In this document: positions 10,452 through 20,398 of the stretch, piece by piece
How the letters are laid out: each line of letters starts with the position of its first letter
How positions within the stretch are numbered: the stretch's first letter is position 1
Source: Polytrichum commune
Lineage: Eukaryota; Streptophyta; Polytrichopsida; Polytrichales; Polytrichaceae
Reading direction: 5' to 3'
Assembly (NCBI GenBank): GCA_950295325.1
Contig: CATNTY010000031.1
Coordinates: 1-20,526 of the forward strand
Length of the DNA: 20,526 bases
Program-made: the position numbers and the translations under genes
Notes under the pieces: model-generated
Database searches by the model: none
Told to the model about the DNA's origin: nothing
The model's input: the letters and a program-made list of their open reading frames with translations, nothing else

Positions 10452-10826
10452 GAAAAAGGTAAGGTACTACTTACCATAATTGGGTATTAAGTATAGTTTC
10501 TAATGTGGTTGAAACTTAACCCTAATTACTATACTAAATGTCATATTTAGTGGAACTTATTATTTTTAGTCACATAATGCTATATATATATATTGTATAT
10601 AGATAGATTATATTCTTGATGTGTTTTTCTACCAAGTAAAGTTGTTAATGTTGTATATATAATGTCCACACAAACAATTTGACAAATTTTCACAAAAATA
10701 TGAGATATATATAGTAAATAAATATAGCATTGCATAATATGAAATAGTAAGTGACACTAAATACAATATTTAGTGTACATATGAGGATATTTCAAAAAAA
10801 TGGTAACTTACTCTATACCCTTTTCC
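10452..10826. mobile_element. AT-rich MITE candidate
   Basis: The left end (AAAAAGGTAAGGTACTACTT, then ACCAT) and the reverse complement of the right end (GGAAAAGGGTATAGAGTAAG, then TTACCAT) are similar but not identical and need gaps to align. Two related short palindromes, ACTAAATGTCATATTTAGT and ACTAAATACAATATTTAGT, sit symmetrically inside each end (about 10532 and 10757). The interior is very AT-rich and non-coding. I could not define a clean target-site duplication, so this remains a candidate. Confidence 0.3.
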
Positions 10827-11522
10827 TTCCTAGAGGTAGGTACATCATTGTAATCGTGTACCCTGTGATCATGGTGTCAAATTAGTGTGAATATATGCCA
10901 GATTATTTATTATCGTAATATGCTTTTAATTATTTAAGATTTTGAAAGTTCAAAAACAAAAATGTTAGGAATATTTGTAAAATTTGTATCAAATAAAGGA
11001 TTTTTAAATACTAACATATTTTGTGTCAAATTGACCATGATTATATGGTATCATCTTTAAATCTCAATTAGGAAAATGCATGCATGGTTATCCTCTATTT
11101 ATCTCGTGTGGGTCACTACAATACTTCTCAAGTCAATAAGGAACTACATACATACATTAATGTGTAAAGGGGATTAACAGAGTTCTTTTTTAGCATTTGA
11201 ATACCCTCATTTAATCACATATTTATTTATTTATATATATTCGTTGCTACATGTAAGTCTTTTTTTCCCTTAACTAATGTCCACCCAATAGTAATTATAA
11301 TTTTTTGGGCTTTGCATATGGTACAAAGAAATAAATAATATGCAAACAACATATCATGCAACTCATATTGAAGTAAATTTGGACAATTTTCCAAAATTTA
11401 AACTTTTTGGCTAGTGCAATTCTATGAGGATTTCATTGATACACTTTTGATATACTTCAATCCATGAAAGATATGTGAATCCTTAGTGACTACCTGAATG
11501 TTATGCTCTTAAAACATGATGA
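10827..11522. other. AT-rich intergenic DNA, nothing recognised
   Basis: This stretch has short A/T runs (for example ATATTTATTTATTTATATATA near 11218) and no open frame, RNA gene or transposon end that I can support. Confidence 0.5.
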
Positions 11523-11780
11523 ATCACTATATTAGTTAATTTGAGACTTTCTCTTGTCTCAAAATTAATATATGGATCACAACAACATGGTCTAATGTTT
11601 GGGTCGTCCTACCTAAACCATCTTGATATGAGTTCTTAATTGGGTTCTTGGTATGAACACCCGCTTCAAAGTATTTGCATCTTACAACATTCCTCAATAT
11701 CTGTGTGATTTTATCCACGTTCTTATATTTGTAATTGTCTCAAAATGCTAAAAAAGTCCCAAATTAACGAATATAGTGAT
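11523..11780. mobile_element. 258-bp TIR element, copy 1 (MITE), 4-bp TSD ATGA
   Basis: The element begins ATCACTATATTAGTTAATTT and ends AATTAACGAATATAGTGAT, so its ends are inverted repeats of nearly 30 bp with a few mismatches. It is flanked directly by ATGA on both sides (11519-11522 and 11781-11784), read as a 4-bp target-site duplication. It carries no transposase and is too short to code for one, hence a non-autonomous DNA element. The CACTA start recalls the CACTA superfamily, but that group makes 3-bp duplications and none fits here. A 4-bp duplication is known for Sola-type and a few other superfamilies. Superfamily is left open. Confidence 0.8.
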
Positions 11781-11891
11781 ATGAAAGAAAAACATATTTA
11801 TTTTTTGATGTTAAATCTATATAACTACATGTTGAAATATGAAAATGTAATCAAAATAACTGCTACAATACTATCACAAGCAACACTACAT

Positions 11892-11945
11892 ATTCTATCA
11901 AAGGATCCTACCATAAGATCTTATTGGAGGATCCTATGATAGAAT
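11892..11945. repeat. 54-bp near-perfect palindrome
   Basis: The arms are 27 nt with 24 complementary pairs, centred on AAGATCTT at 11918/11919 with no spacer. GGATCC occurs symmetrically in each arm and the outer ends are ATTCTATCA and TGATAGAAT. Mismatched pairs are at 11901/11936, 11910/11927 and 11912/11925. It lies about 110 bp from TIR element copy 1. It could be a collapsed foldback element or a cruciform-forming site; no function is evident. Confidence 0.85.
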
Positions 11946-13534
11946 TCAACATGTTACAATTATGGACTTGGACTTAGTCCAATTATGCGAACACTTACAG
12001 GATGCTTACAATGTTAAAGTTTGTCCCTCTGGTTCACTTCGGAACCTCAAATCTAACATGCTTACATTGTTGGTACTTGCCCTTTTTGTTTACTTGTTGG
12101 GCTTCTGTCTCGCGGTCTCCCCCTTCCTACTAGTGTCATCCTACAAATGATCCACGTCTTGAACCAGGATGGTTGGGTAAGGAACTGATGACTTGGACCT
12201 AGCAACTAGGAACAATCAACCTCTTATTATTTTATTAGTAACCCCTAACCAATGACTTGACTGACTTCCCTTGTCTCGTGCCCTCAAGGTTTAAGCGCCG
12301 ATGGTTAGCTTTGAACCATAATCATATTTGTTACCACCCAAGGTCATGTACCTCAACCAATGGTTGCATGTTTTTGACCTGAGCAAGCATCATTTTAGGG
12401 GCGGGGGGTTCCGATCCACATGATTACCTTTACCAGGGTGGTAATATGGAGTGATCCAAGGACAATTCTAGTCTAGTTCCTAAGACCCCCTTTTGATTGG
12501 CCTTTTGCCTACTTCCTTGATTGCCATCCCCTATTTCTTATTACTAACCTTACAAATTAGGTAGTCACTGTGGATCCCACTTTTCTTCTTTGCCCCTCTA
12601 CATTTTATACATTCTATAACACAAAATTGTATCGCATGTTGGTTCTTACAACCTGAGTAGGTTCCTCACACTTCTACATCCTTTCATAGAGGTGGATGTC
12701 TAGCAACTACTCTTCCTAAGAACCCACTCAACAAGCTGAGGGGTTTGCCCTATTGTTTTACCCCCCAAAAACAATTTCCCTACTTCCTTTTTCCTCTTAT
12801 ACCCTTAGCTCTGCATCCGCTACTTACTTGACTCGAATCTTAATTTTTTGTTGTTTGTCCTATGAGTCCTTGATAGTTGTCTTGTCAACATTTTTGACTA
12901 CTACCCAACTGACCTATCTTTAACTGCATGTTGCCAATTCAACTACTATTCCCATATTTGCACTTCCCTTAACATTTATCCTAAATTCAACATTTATGTA
13001 AGACATTTAACTATATTCATTACCTACCCCTAATATACAAGTGCAAGAAAGACCAAGAAAACACTACACACAAGAAAATTAACATACGTAACAATAAGAA
13101 CAAACCTTGTTCCATCTAGACTAACATCTATTGATGCAAATCAAGTCTAGCGAGAAAGCGTACGAATCATGAAATTATTTATTCTCAAGATCTCATCCAC
13201 AACATAAGATGGTACATTTGAACTCATAATTCTTTGTCCAATCCTAGGCAAAATCCAATGCTAACTCAAACTTTCCAATTTCTCTACCACACCACTTTTC
13301 ACCCAACCTATATTGATTATACTCATACATTTCATAGTACTTTTTAAACCCTTTCTCATGACTAAGAATATTATTGATTTATAGCTTCAAGTAATTAGAG
13401 ACACCTACCCCATTCTTCTCCACATATATGCACTCTAAACGACCGAGGTCACCCACTCAACCTACACCTTCAAAAATATCTTGATAATTTGATTACTTCA
13501 ACTTGATCATATCATGTTTGCAATGACATTTCAC
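11946..13534. other. Intergenic DNA, probably degenerate repeat sequence
   Basis: This 1.6-kb stretch is C/T-rich on the given strand compared with its surroundings (for example TTGTCTCGTGCCCTCAAGG near 12280). That makes it look like an old insertion of different origin. A 62-codon open frame at 11962-12150 has hydrophobic content but no recognisable domain. I see no intact retroelement motif. Confidence 0.4.
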
Positions 13535-13538
13535 TAGT

Positions 13539-13796
13539 ATCACTATATTCGTTAATTTGAGACTTTCTCTTGTCTCAAAATTAATATATGGATCACAACA
13601 ACATGGTCTAATGTTTGGGTCGTCCTACCTAAACCATCTTGATATGAGTTCTTAATTGGGTTCTTGGTATGAACACCCGCTTCAAAGTATTTGCATCTTA
13701 CAACATTCCTCAATATCTGTGTGATTTTATCCACGTTCTTATATTTGTAATTGTCTCAAAATGCTAAAAAAGTCCCAAATTAACGAATATAGTGAT
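13539..13796. mobile_element. 258-bp TIR element, copy 2 (MITE), 4-bp TSD TAGT
   Basis: This copy has the same length and orientation as the one 2 kb upstream and differs by a single base, in the left terminal repeat (C here, A in copy 1, making this copy's ends match better: ATCACTATATTCGTTAATTT). TAGT flanks it on both sides (13535-13538 and 13797-13800). A different duplication from copy 1 shows these are two separate insertions, not the two LTRs of one retrotransposon. Near-identity implies recent movement or a recent common source. Confidence 0.82.
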
Positions 13797-13800
13797 TAGT

Positions 13801-14731
13801 TGAAACATCAAGATCTGTGTTTAAGATGAGTAATCAAAGTTTCCACTTCTAAACCGACTCCGAACCAAAAGGCAAACAAAAGCATTATTTAAAGAATGAC
13901 CATTATCTTCTATGTATGTGCTGATGGCACAACAAACAAAATTCATGACTAGCAATTTTGCATAGATTTTTATGCCCCTTCTACCTTATAACATGGGTTT
14001 TACAAAGAAGAGATTGAATGTTCAACTACAAACTATCTGGACCGGAAGTTCACCACCCACTTGAAGAAGGTGATATGAAGGTGACATGGACATTTCATTG
14101 AATCCGCTTTGTTAAGAAAATACCCTAAATCTACCCAATGAATAAAGCATTTGCTCCAATGTGCTCAACACAATGAAAGCCATGCCACGATGTCATTATG
14201 ATGGAGGGGTATAACCTAAGGTTCCGAGCTGCTTTAAATTATCCCAAGCCGTAGAATGCAATTAGAGGAAGCTTATTGGGCTCAAACCTTCAAGGCTGCA
14301 AGGTTCACTGTTGTAATCCAACGGAGAGAGGGAATTATCACATATGAGCATACATTTCATCTATCCGACATCAAAGCCTAACATCCTGTATGTTTGTGGC
14401 TAATTCGTCTCAAATGACTTAGACACAACTAATTTGGGGTCTTTAAATCTAATTTTGACTTCAAATCAACGAAGAAAAAGTAATCTTTGAACTCTATGTT
14501 GTTGTAGGACTTTCATGTTGGATGAACGAGAGGTATGCTCGTATGCAATAATTCCCTGTCTCCTAACCCAATTGGCCATGAGCAGTCATTGGCCTCAGTT
14601 CCAAAAGCATTAACCTACTCGGTGAAAACATAACCAATGGGAAGTTCAAAAGTTGAGAGAAAGAATTTGATTTATTGAAGAGGAGAATCACACTTCAATG
14701 ATATTACTCCCTAGTATTGCTACCCTATATA
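13801..14731. other. Intergenic DNA, nothing recognised
   Basis: I found no open frame of note, no RNA gene and no clear transposon termini between the second TIR element and the SINE. A remnant of older repeats is likely but unproven. Confidence 0.4.
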
Positions 14732-15127
14732 CTAGTCAGCCATGATAGGCACCACGGGCCTTGGCTTGGTGGTTAGGGCTCATGACCCCCAATGAGGAGG
14801 TTGTGGATTCTATTCCCCATGCCGGCGTGGTGCTCACCACCTTAGTCCACCCAACTATGGTGGGGGGTCCTTGGACCTTGTTGTATGGGTACCTCAAAGC
14901 CCTTTGGGGGGATACCATGTCCGGTATCTTCAAGGCACTAGTGGCTAGCTAGGAACTTGTATAGTGTGTCACTATAGTGTCCATCCTCGAAAGGGGAGAG
15001 TAGTATTTGTCCCAATGTCCCCTTGTCCAGTGGGCATTGGGTCATTGGCATTACAAACGGACACTTTATTCATGCCGGCCCCTTGCTTGAAAAGGGTTGG
15101 AGTTTCTATCTATCTAGTCAGCCATGA
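14732..15127. repeat. Direct-repeat pair flanking the SINE
   Basis: CTAGTCAGCCATGA occurs at 14732-14745 and 15114-15127, identical over 14 bp, immediately outside the element. This gives the insertion boundaries on both sides. Confidence 0.88.
14746..15113 (+). mobile_element. tRNA-derived SINE, 368 bp, with 14-bp target-site duplication
   Basis: The head carries RNA polymerase III internal promoter boxes at tRNA spacing. The A box is TGGCTTGGTGG (14762-14772) and the B box GGATTCTATTCC (14805-14816), about 43 bp apart. The tail ends in a short TCTATCTAT repeat. The element is bounded by perfect direct repeats CTAGTCAGCCATGA at 14732-14745 and 15114-15127, the hallmark of target-primed reverse transcription by LINE machinery. 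The body (14820-15100) does not match a tRNA and is the family-specific part. No poly(A) tail is present. I could not assign it to a named SINE family. Short open frames inside it are not genes. Confidence 0.82.
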
Positions 15128-15622
15128 CACTTATTTCTCTCACCTTGCCCAGCCCCAGCTAATTCAATCAAGACATCCTAATCTAAACACACTCGGTACA
15201 CCGGAATCTGCTAGTAATTAACATACTCCGATCTGGAAATCTCCAAGAATAATGGTCAGCATCAATGGCAGGCAGCATGATAACTTCCGAATGCAAGCCC
15301 AACTGTAATACTCTATAACTAACTTCTAATCATGCTTGAAACAATGAACAGGGACAACCCACAATTCGTTACAGATGAACCGGTCGAATTTGAGAAATAA
15401 CCGGTTGAAGTTCAAGACTTCAGGAAAGTTACCGATCGTTTTAGAGGAATCTATGGAACACACTCAAACTAATCAAGAAAACCTGAAAGATCACGACCTG
15501 TTGACTTGGGAACACCAGGATTTGGACCGATTATGCCCAAAATCCTCCCTGGACATTGGCATGGAATCATCCGTCACTACTTGCTACAGTGTGAGATGAT
15601 TTGGTTGATAGGTGTTGTTTCA
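15128..15622. other. Intergenic DNA downstream of the GDSL gene, likely including its 3' UTR
   Basis: The segment adjoins the GDSL stop codon at 15625-15623 and should contain the 3' untranslated region and polyadenylation site on the minus strand. No clear AATAAA-type signal could be fixed, and small open frames here have no recognisable domain. Confidence 0.4.
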
Positions 15623-18600
15623 TCAAGTTCGGGCGTCCCAGTTGCTGAAGTCCGGGGAGCAATCGAAGCCTCCATCGGGGCTGATGTGTTTCCCAGTGAG
15701 GAAGGCCGTGGCCGCCGCCTTGTTGAGGGTGTTGGAGTGGTGGATGCCATCCCAGCTGAGGTATTCGAGGGAGTTGTCACATGTTGAGGTAGTTAAATTC
15801 ACAAATTGGTTGTCAATGGTTCCCACGTGACCACATGTCACTTGTTTGTTGAAATTGTAGCTTCCTCCGGTTCCACAGCACGCCTTCAATGTCTCCGTCA
15901 CATCTGAAAGGATAATAATAACGGTTCAAGCAACGATCGATTTGTCACACTTACATCAAACTGTCTTAATTCTTAGTGGTATATTGAAGGTGGTGTTTCA
16001 TTCTGTGAGCACCTTCAATGCACCAGTCAGGTCCCCTGAAGGTTTCTCTCAAGAAGAGTATATTTTATCCATATACATCGTATACCTCTCCAAAAGTCAA
16101 TACGTCACAAGGAGATGAGGAGGAGAACAAGCGATGACTCCAATGATGACATCGGTTTAAATCATGATGTTCTTTCTTCTTCAAGGTAGTTTGATTCTAC
16201 TCTGAGAAGGGCATCACAAGAATTGAATGAATTTTCAAGAATAATGCATCCTTCGAAAGACATTGATACCTTGAACGGGTGTGGACAAAGTAGTCCGCAC
16301 CTAATATCCCCCAAGGACAAGTCTTTAGGTTCTCACATGGTTGGAAATGCCTTGTTCATCTAGAGTCTCTCAGTGAGTTCTATACTGTTACTAAACTCAC
16401 CTCACCCATTAGAAAGAGCGGATCACCTTTTAAATGAGGCAACAGTTACATCATGGGGATGAATTAGAGGCTCTACCTTTTAGTTCATGCTACTAAGGGC
16501 CAGTCCACATGAGATCCCAAGTCCTAAGTCCCACTCATGTTAGCAAGTCCCAACATGGAGGCAAAGTCCCAACTTTTGAACCTCAAGTCACCATTAATCA
16601 TCAATAAAGTGAGATCTTGATTATTTTATACAAAACTATTCATGGGACTTGTGTTGAGAAATGGATTTAGCTTTTTGCTCAACTCAACCCTCAAGACACA
16701 TCCCAAGCCTCATGTCCATAAAGTGTTGCCATGTAGACATCCATGTCATACTCGGGACTTAAGACTTGGGACAAGTGTGACGTGATAAGTCCCAACTTCC
16801 ATGCTCTTCACGGCCGAGATTGAGATTGCACAGATCGACCTCAAGTGAACTGGACTTTAAAGTACTTGGGACGCCATGCGAACCAGCCATAAGTATTCAT
16901 TTTCCTTTCATTCTTTTTAGATAAGCAACATGACGTGGTAAGAAATAGAATAGTATAGAGTGTCGAACGCCATACTGTATGCAGTCGGGTTCTTCAGGAT
17001 GTCGGTGTAGACGCCATGGATGTCGCCATAGTACAAGTTGGCAGTAGGGTACTTCTTCCGCAAGGCGATCATCTTCTCCCCAAGTATCTGATTGTGGGAG
17101 GCAGAGATTTTGTTGATGTCCTTCAAGCAGCCATAGCCATCGTAACTGGCCGTGGGGCTCTGGAACAAGGTTAGCATCGCCGGAAAGCAGCCGAGAGGTG
17201 GCATATTCACCACGAAGATGTCATTGCCTCCAAATGCTAGTACGCCCTGCCACGCGGATGGATCGGAGAAGGTCATTTAATTATAAGTGAATGAGTGACA
17301 ATATTTTTCTCATGTACATAAAATCATATCATACCAACCTCAGATTAATTAAATTTTTCTGTGTGCTCCAGCTGTGTCTGGAAAATAACCTCACATCAAG
17401 CGTTGCTACCTTCACCAACCGAAGTGATGAGACAACCGTGGGGCGATTGTTCCGCAAAAGTACACCAGTATCACAATACGGAATCAGAATCACTTCACTC
17501 ATGCAATTGTTTGGATGGTTGATTGCTGTAGTTGATTGTAGACGATGGCATGTCATATCATATCATATAGCTAGGTGTCATATCCTAGTAGTGTATCCTA
17601 CAAGGTGTGAGTGCAGACAGAAATGTTTGATGTCACTGAGTGCCATCAAAGATTCAACCCAGTCAACTGGACGTTTTAATGTCGCAAAATTGGGTTCAGG
17701 TCCTAAAACTAGGAAATTTAGAATGACACCACTTTCACCATATCGCGGGCATATTGCACTATTACATCGTGTGAATTGATTTTGGGTGACTATTTTACCT
17801 ATACCTGTAATCCCAGAGGCCTTATGAGGTTTCAGTTGAGCTCACCTCAACTAAAGCGACGATTGCATCCACCACATCACCGACAATGTCCAAGGCCTGG
17901 CGGGGCGTGTAAGTGCCGTCGTATAGACCAAAGAAATAATCTTGGAATCCCGAATACACCATATAGAGAGATGTGTTGAGGGATGCGATGGTGGGCAAGC
18001 TCTGCACAACAACTGCGACATATACACATATACATATTCCCAACCTCAGATCCTCAACTTCCACAGATCACGACTATGGGATCACAGTGATTATAAACTT
18101 GAGCAATAAACATGTTAATATTTGGCATCTAAGAACATCTCGAACACCATATGATTAATTCCTGTTGTGTAACAATTCCTCCATCAATCGTGTACTTCAT
18201 TCGTATCCGATGTATCCTCGCAGAAAACTAACAAATTTACTTGACACACATGACGAAATGATGCTTCAGAAACATGGATGGGTGTGCAACAAGAAATAAT
18301 TATACTTACTCACGGGATTCTGGTTGTAGTAATATCCAAGTCGCACTTTGTAACGAACTAGCCACTGCAGCTGGACCTCCAGAGAGAAGGGGGTGTTAAA
18401 TCCGGCGTTCTTCACCCACGCGGAGCTGTTCCTGGCACTGGCTCCCGCGGTCGCAAAGTTGGAACCGTAGGTGAAGTCTGATGCAGTTCCTCTAAGAATT
18501 GCGTAGTTCGGCCGCCTCCTGATTCCAAACGCTGCAAAATTCTCAAAACGAAAAAGAAAAAAAATCTGAGATTCAATAGACTTCTCCATACCCGCGCAGG

Positions 18601-19328
18601 AGGTGTACAGACACACACATATATATATATATATATACAATCCGCAGACCAATCCAGTAATCGGCATCAACATGAAAGAATTGATCTGCACTTACACATG
18701 TGAGATATTACTAAGGCTAAGATGTTGTGGTTTCCAATGAATCCCTGTCACTACTTTGAATTGAACCTATTAGTATCATGAGAACGTGAAGAAGAATCTG
18801 CAACCTTGATCACAAACACGACACTCCCTCTCAGCGGAAGCTTAGAATGTCCCAGAGATGACATTATAAAGGACAGTAAGGTGACATTTGATGTGCTATT
18901 AATCAATGTACAATTTCAAGTAGGCAGGATTCTGGCCCAGAAGGAAAAATTGGCCACTCCCAAGAACATTGTAGAGTTTCGGTTAATTGAGGACAACATC
19001 TGGCAGGCCGAAAAGTGGGAGAATCTTATGTGTCGCATTGGAGTCGGTTGCTTAATTTACCCATGAAGTCGCAGAGGAGTTTGCCATCGCAGTACCGGTC
19101 GGCAGCGTGCATCGGGAAGTAGACTCCATTAGGACTAAGCTCAGCATTAGCAAACTGTTCTGGGAATGCGGCAATGGCGTTTCCCACATCGGACAGCGAG
19201 TCTCCGAAGTTATAGATGGCGGGGTAACTGCAGTTCTTCACCGCCTGAGCTAGCAGGACACAATTCCATAGCAACAAACACGCTACTGGCAAGCTGTAGA
19301 TCATTAGGCTCCTCCGAGCTCCGGCCAT
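15623..19328 (-). CDS. Secreted GDSL (SGNH) esterase/lipase, five exons, complete
   Basis: Exons are 19328-19061, 18531-18314, 18001-17846, 17246-16976 and 15903-15623. They make 1,194 nt, 397 residues plus TGA, normal for plant GDSL proteins. Residues 1 to about 29 form a signal peptide (MAGARRSLMIYSLPVACLLLW), so the product should enter the secretory pathway and act in the wall or apoplast. Block I is FGDSLSDVGN with nucleophile Ser44. Block II lies in SNFATAGAS around residues 113-121. Block V is WDGIHH with Asp356 and His359. PPLGC (230-234) and KACCGTGGSYN (311-321) are typical of the plant family, nearest in style to the ENOD8/FXG1-like branch. Block III (GxND) reads GFQD at 180-183, so the oxyanion Asn seems replaced by Gln. 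Substrate is unknown; acyl-ester hydrolysis is inferred from the family. The start is the first true ATG before the signal peptide. Confidence 0.9.
16496..16892. mobile_element. MITE-like insertion in intron 4 of the GDSL gene
   Basis: The left end (AAGGGCCAGTCCACATG ... TCCCAAG) and the reverse complement of the right end (TATGGCTGGTTCGCATG ... TCCCAAG) match at about 20 of 29 positions without gaps. The interior is crowded with sub-terminal repeats of AAGTCCCAA and its complement TTGGGACTT, as in hAT-type MITEs, whose ends also often carry GGGCC/GGC motifs. No convincing 8-bp target duplication could be fixed, so class and exact borders are tentative. It makes intron 4 (16975-15904) the longest of the gene. 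Confidence 0.45.
17247..17845 (-). other. Intron 3 of the GDSL gene
   Basis: This 599-nt intron lies between donor GAG|GTGAGC and acceptor GTGGCAG|GGCG. It includes a small ATCATATCAT-type repeat near 17550-17570. A 162-codon open frame on the opposite strand overlaps it but has no recognisable domain. Confidence 0.7.
18612..18640. repeat. Compound (CA)n(TA)n microsatellite in intron 1 of the GDSL gene
   Basis: ACACACACA is followed directly by a run of TA dinucleotides. It lies within the intron between exons 19061 and 18531 and is likely length-variable. Confidence 0.85.
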
Positions 19329-19660
19329 ATTCGATCCCCCCCGACTGCAACAAACTGTCCCGGCCACTAATAATGGTCCACAACGAAACCGAAGGGTCGG
19401 GAATGATCACTGTCTGCCTCTGCTGTCCTTCCAGGTTCCGGAGTTCAGTACTGTTGGACAAGGTTTGGTTGTCCCGGCCCTGCGCTCAGTGACCAACAAC
19501 ATGCAAACAATTGCTCAATCTCTGCCTGCACACAGGAGTCGCTCTGGAGTCTGATGGATTTCCTGCACCGAGCTGGGCGCAGATCGAATCGAAGGGTACA
19601 ACGATATCAGTGCTCAAGCAGCTGCCTAGGATCCTGTGCTTTGAAGCCGCGCCTACCGGC

Positions 19661-19669
19661 TATTTTATA
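19661..19669 (-). promoter_or_regulatory. TATA box of the GDSL gene
   Basis: On the minus strand the sequence reads TATAAAATA, preceded by CACA and followed by GCCGG. It lies about 330 bp upstream of the GDSL start codon, which would give a leader of roughly 300 nt if transcription starts ~30 bp downstream. It is the only good TATA match between the ATG and the tandem repeats. Confidence 0.55.
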
Positions 19670-19814
19670 TGTGCACTGTATTAGCTCATGCCTTGTGGTT
19701 TCAGCCCGGCCGGCAAATTGACGCAACACTGGCATGGTTGGTCACTTTGCTAATATTTTCCTTTGCCTTTCTTTCCTTAATTCTTGTTTGTGTAAATTCT
19801 CCTCTAGATAGAAT

Positions 19815-20322
19815 GCAACCTTCCGATCAACTGTGTGACCAAAGTCGAATGAAGGGGAATAACATACGTATGCATCTTCAGAGATGTTGTGTGATTTTAG
19901 CTCGATGCGACTGTTTCCGCTGATCCGAATGCAAATTTAAGATTAACTGTGTGATTTACAAAGCCAAATTACGGAGCCTAACATTCTTGTGGATCTTCAG
20001 AGATGGTTGTGTGAATCCTCGACGCTAGTATCTCCCCTGAACCGAATTCAAACTTGACATCAACTGTGTGATTTACAAAGTCAAATGAAAACGGAAGGTT
20101 CTTATGGATCTCCAAAGGTCGCGGTTGTGGAAATCTATCTCGACGCTTTAATTAATGTCCCCGAACCCGACTGCAAACTTTAGCAACATAATGAATTACA
20201 TTGTCAAACGAAGCCAAACATTCGTATAGATCTTCAAAGGTGGTTGTGTGAATTCTCCCAAAACCAAAGACAAAACTTCACACCAACTCTATGAATTACA
20301 AATTTAAGTCAAATTTAGTGGG
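19815..20322. repeat. Degenerate tandem repeat, about 4.5 units of ~115-125 bp
   Basis: Units are roughly 19815-19930, 19931-20047, 20048-20172, 20173-20270 (shortened) and a partial one at 20271-20322. Each contains, in the same order, (T)GCAAACTT-like, ATCAACTGTGTGAATTACAA-like, GTCAAA, ATTCTTATGGATCTTCAAAG-like and GGTTGTGTGAAT-like blocks, then a C-rich segment ending CCGAAT/CCGAAC. The ATCTTCA-type landmark recurs at 19874, 19993, 20108 and 20230. Units are clearly diverged, so the array is old. It lies just upstream of the GDSL promoter; whether it regulates it is unknown. Confidence 0.8.
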
Positions 20323-20398
20323 ACCATCTTTCCAAGGGCGGAGTGCTGGAGAAAGGGACCCCATCTCTCTTTGCCCTTAGTTTCTTTGGACCCATTAT

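Noticed and set aside
11536-11718. 60-codon open frame on the minus strand, repeated at 13552-13734
   Set aside because: It lies wholly inside the TIR element and is identical only because the element is duplicated; it has no domain or coding character.
11523-13796. The two 258-bp repeats as LTRs of one ~2.3-kb retrotransposon
   Set aside because: Each repeat has its own inverted termini and its own 4-bp flanking duplication, the outer flanks (ATGA, TAGT) do not match each other, and no primer-binding site or polyprotein was seen between them.
14755-14830. Functional tRNA gene
   Set aside because: A and B boxes are present, but the sequence does not fold into a full cloverleaf with an acceptor stem and continues into a SINE body with target duplications.
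14761-14952. 63-codon plus-strand frame and its 65-codon antisense partner
   Set aside because: Both fall inside the tRNA-derived SINE and include its promoter boxes; not genes.
15500-15790. 93-codon plus-strand frame over the last GDSL exon
   Set aside because: It is antisense to well-supported GDSL coding sequence (CCGTGGSYN and WDGIHH).
17291-17779. 162-codon plus-strand open frame
   Set aside because: It lies within intron 3 of the GDSL gene on the opposite strand, has no recognisable domain and no supporting signals.
19329-19367. Longer GDSL N-terminus beginning 13 codons upstream
   Set aside because: The upstream position is GTG, not ATG; the ATG at 19328 directly precedes a good signal peptide.
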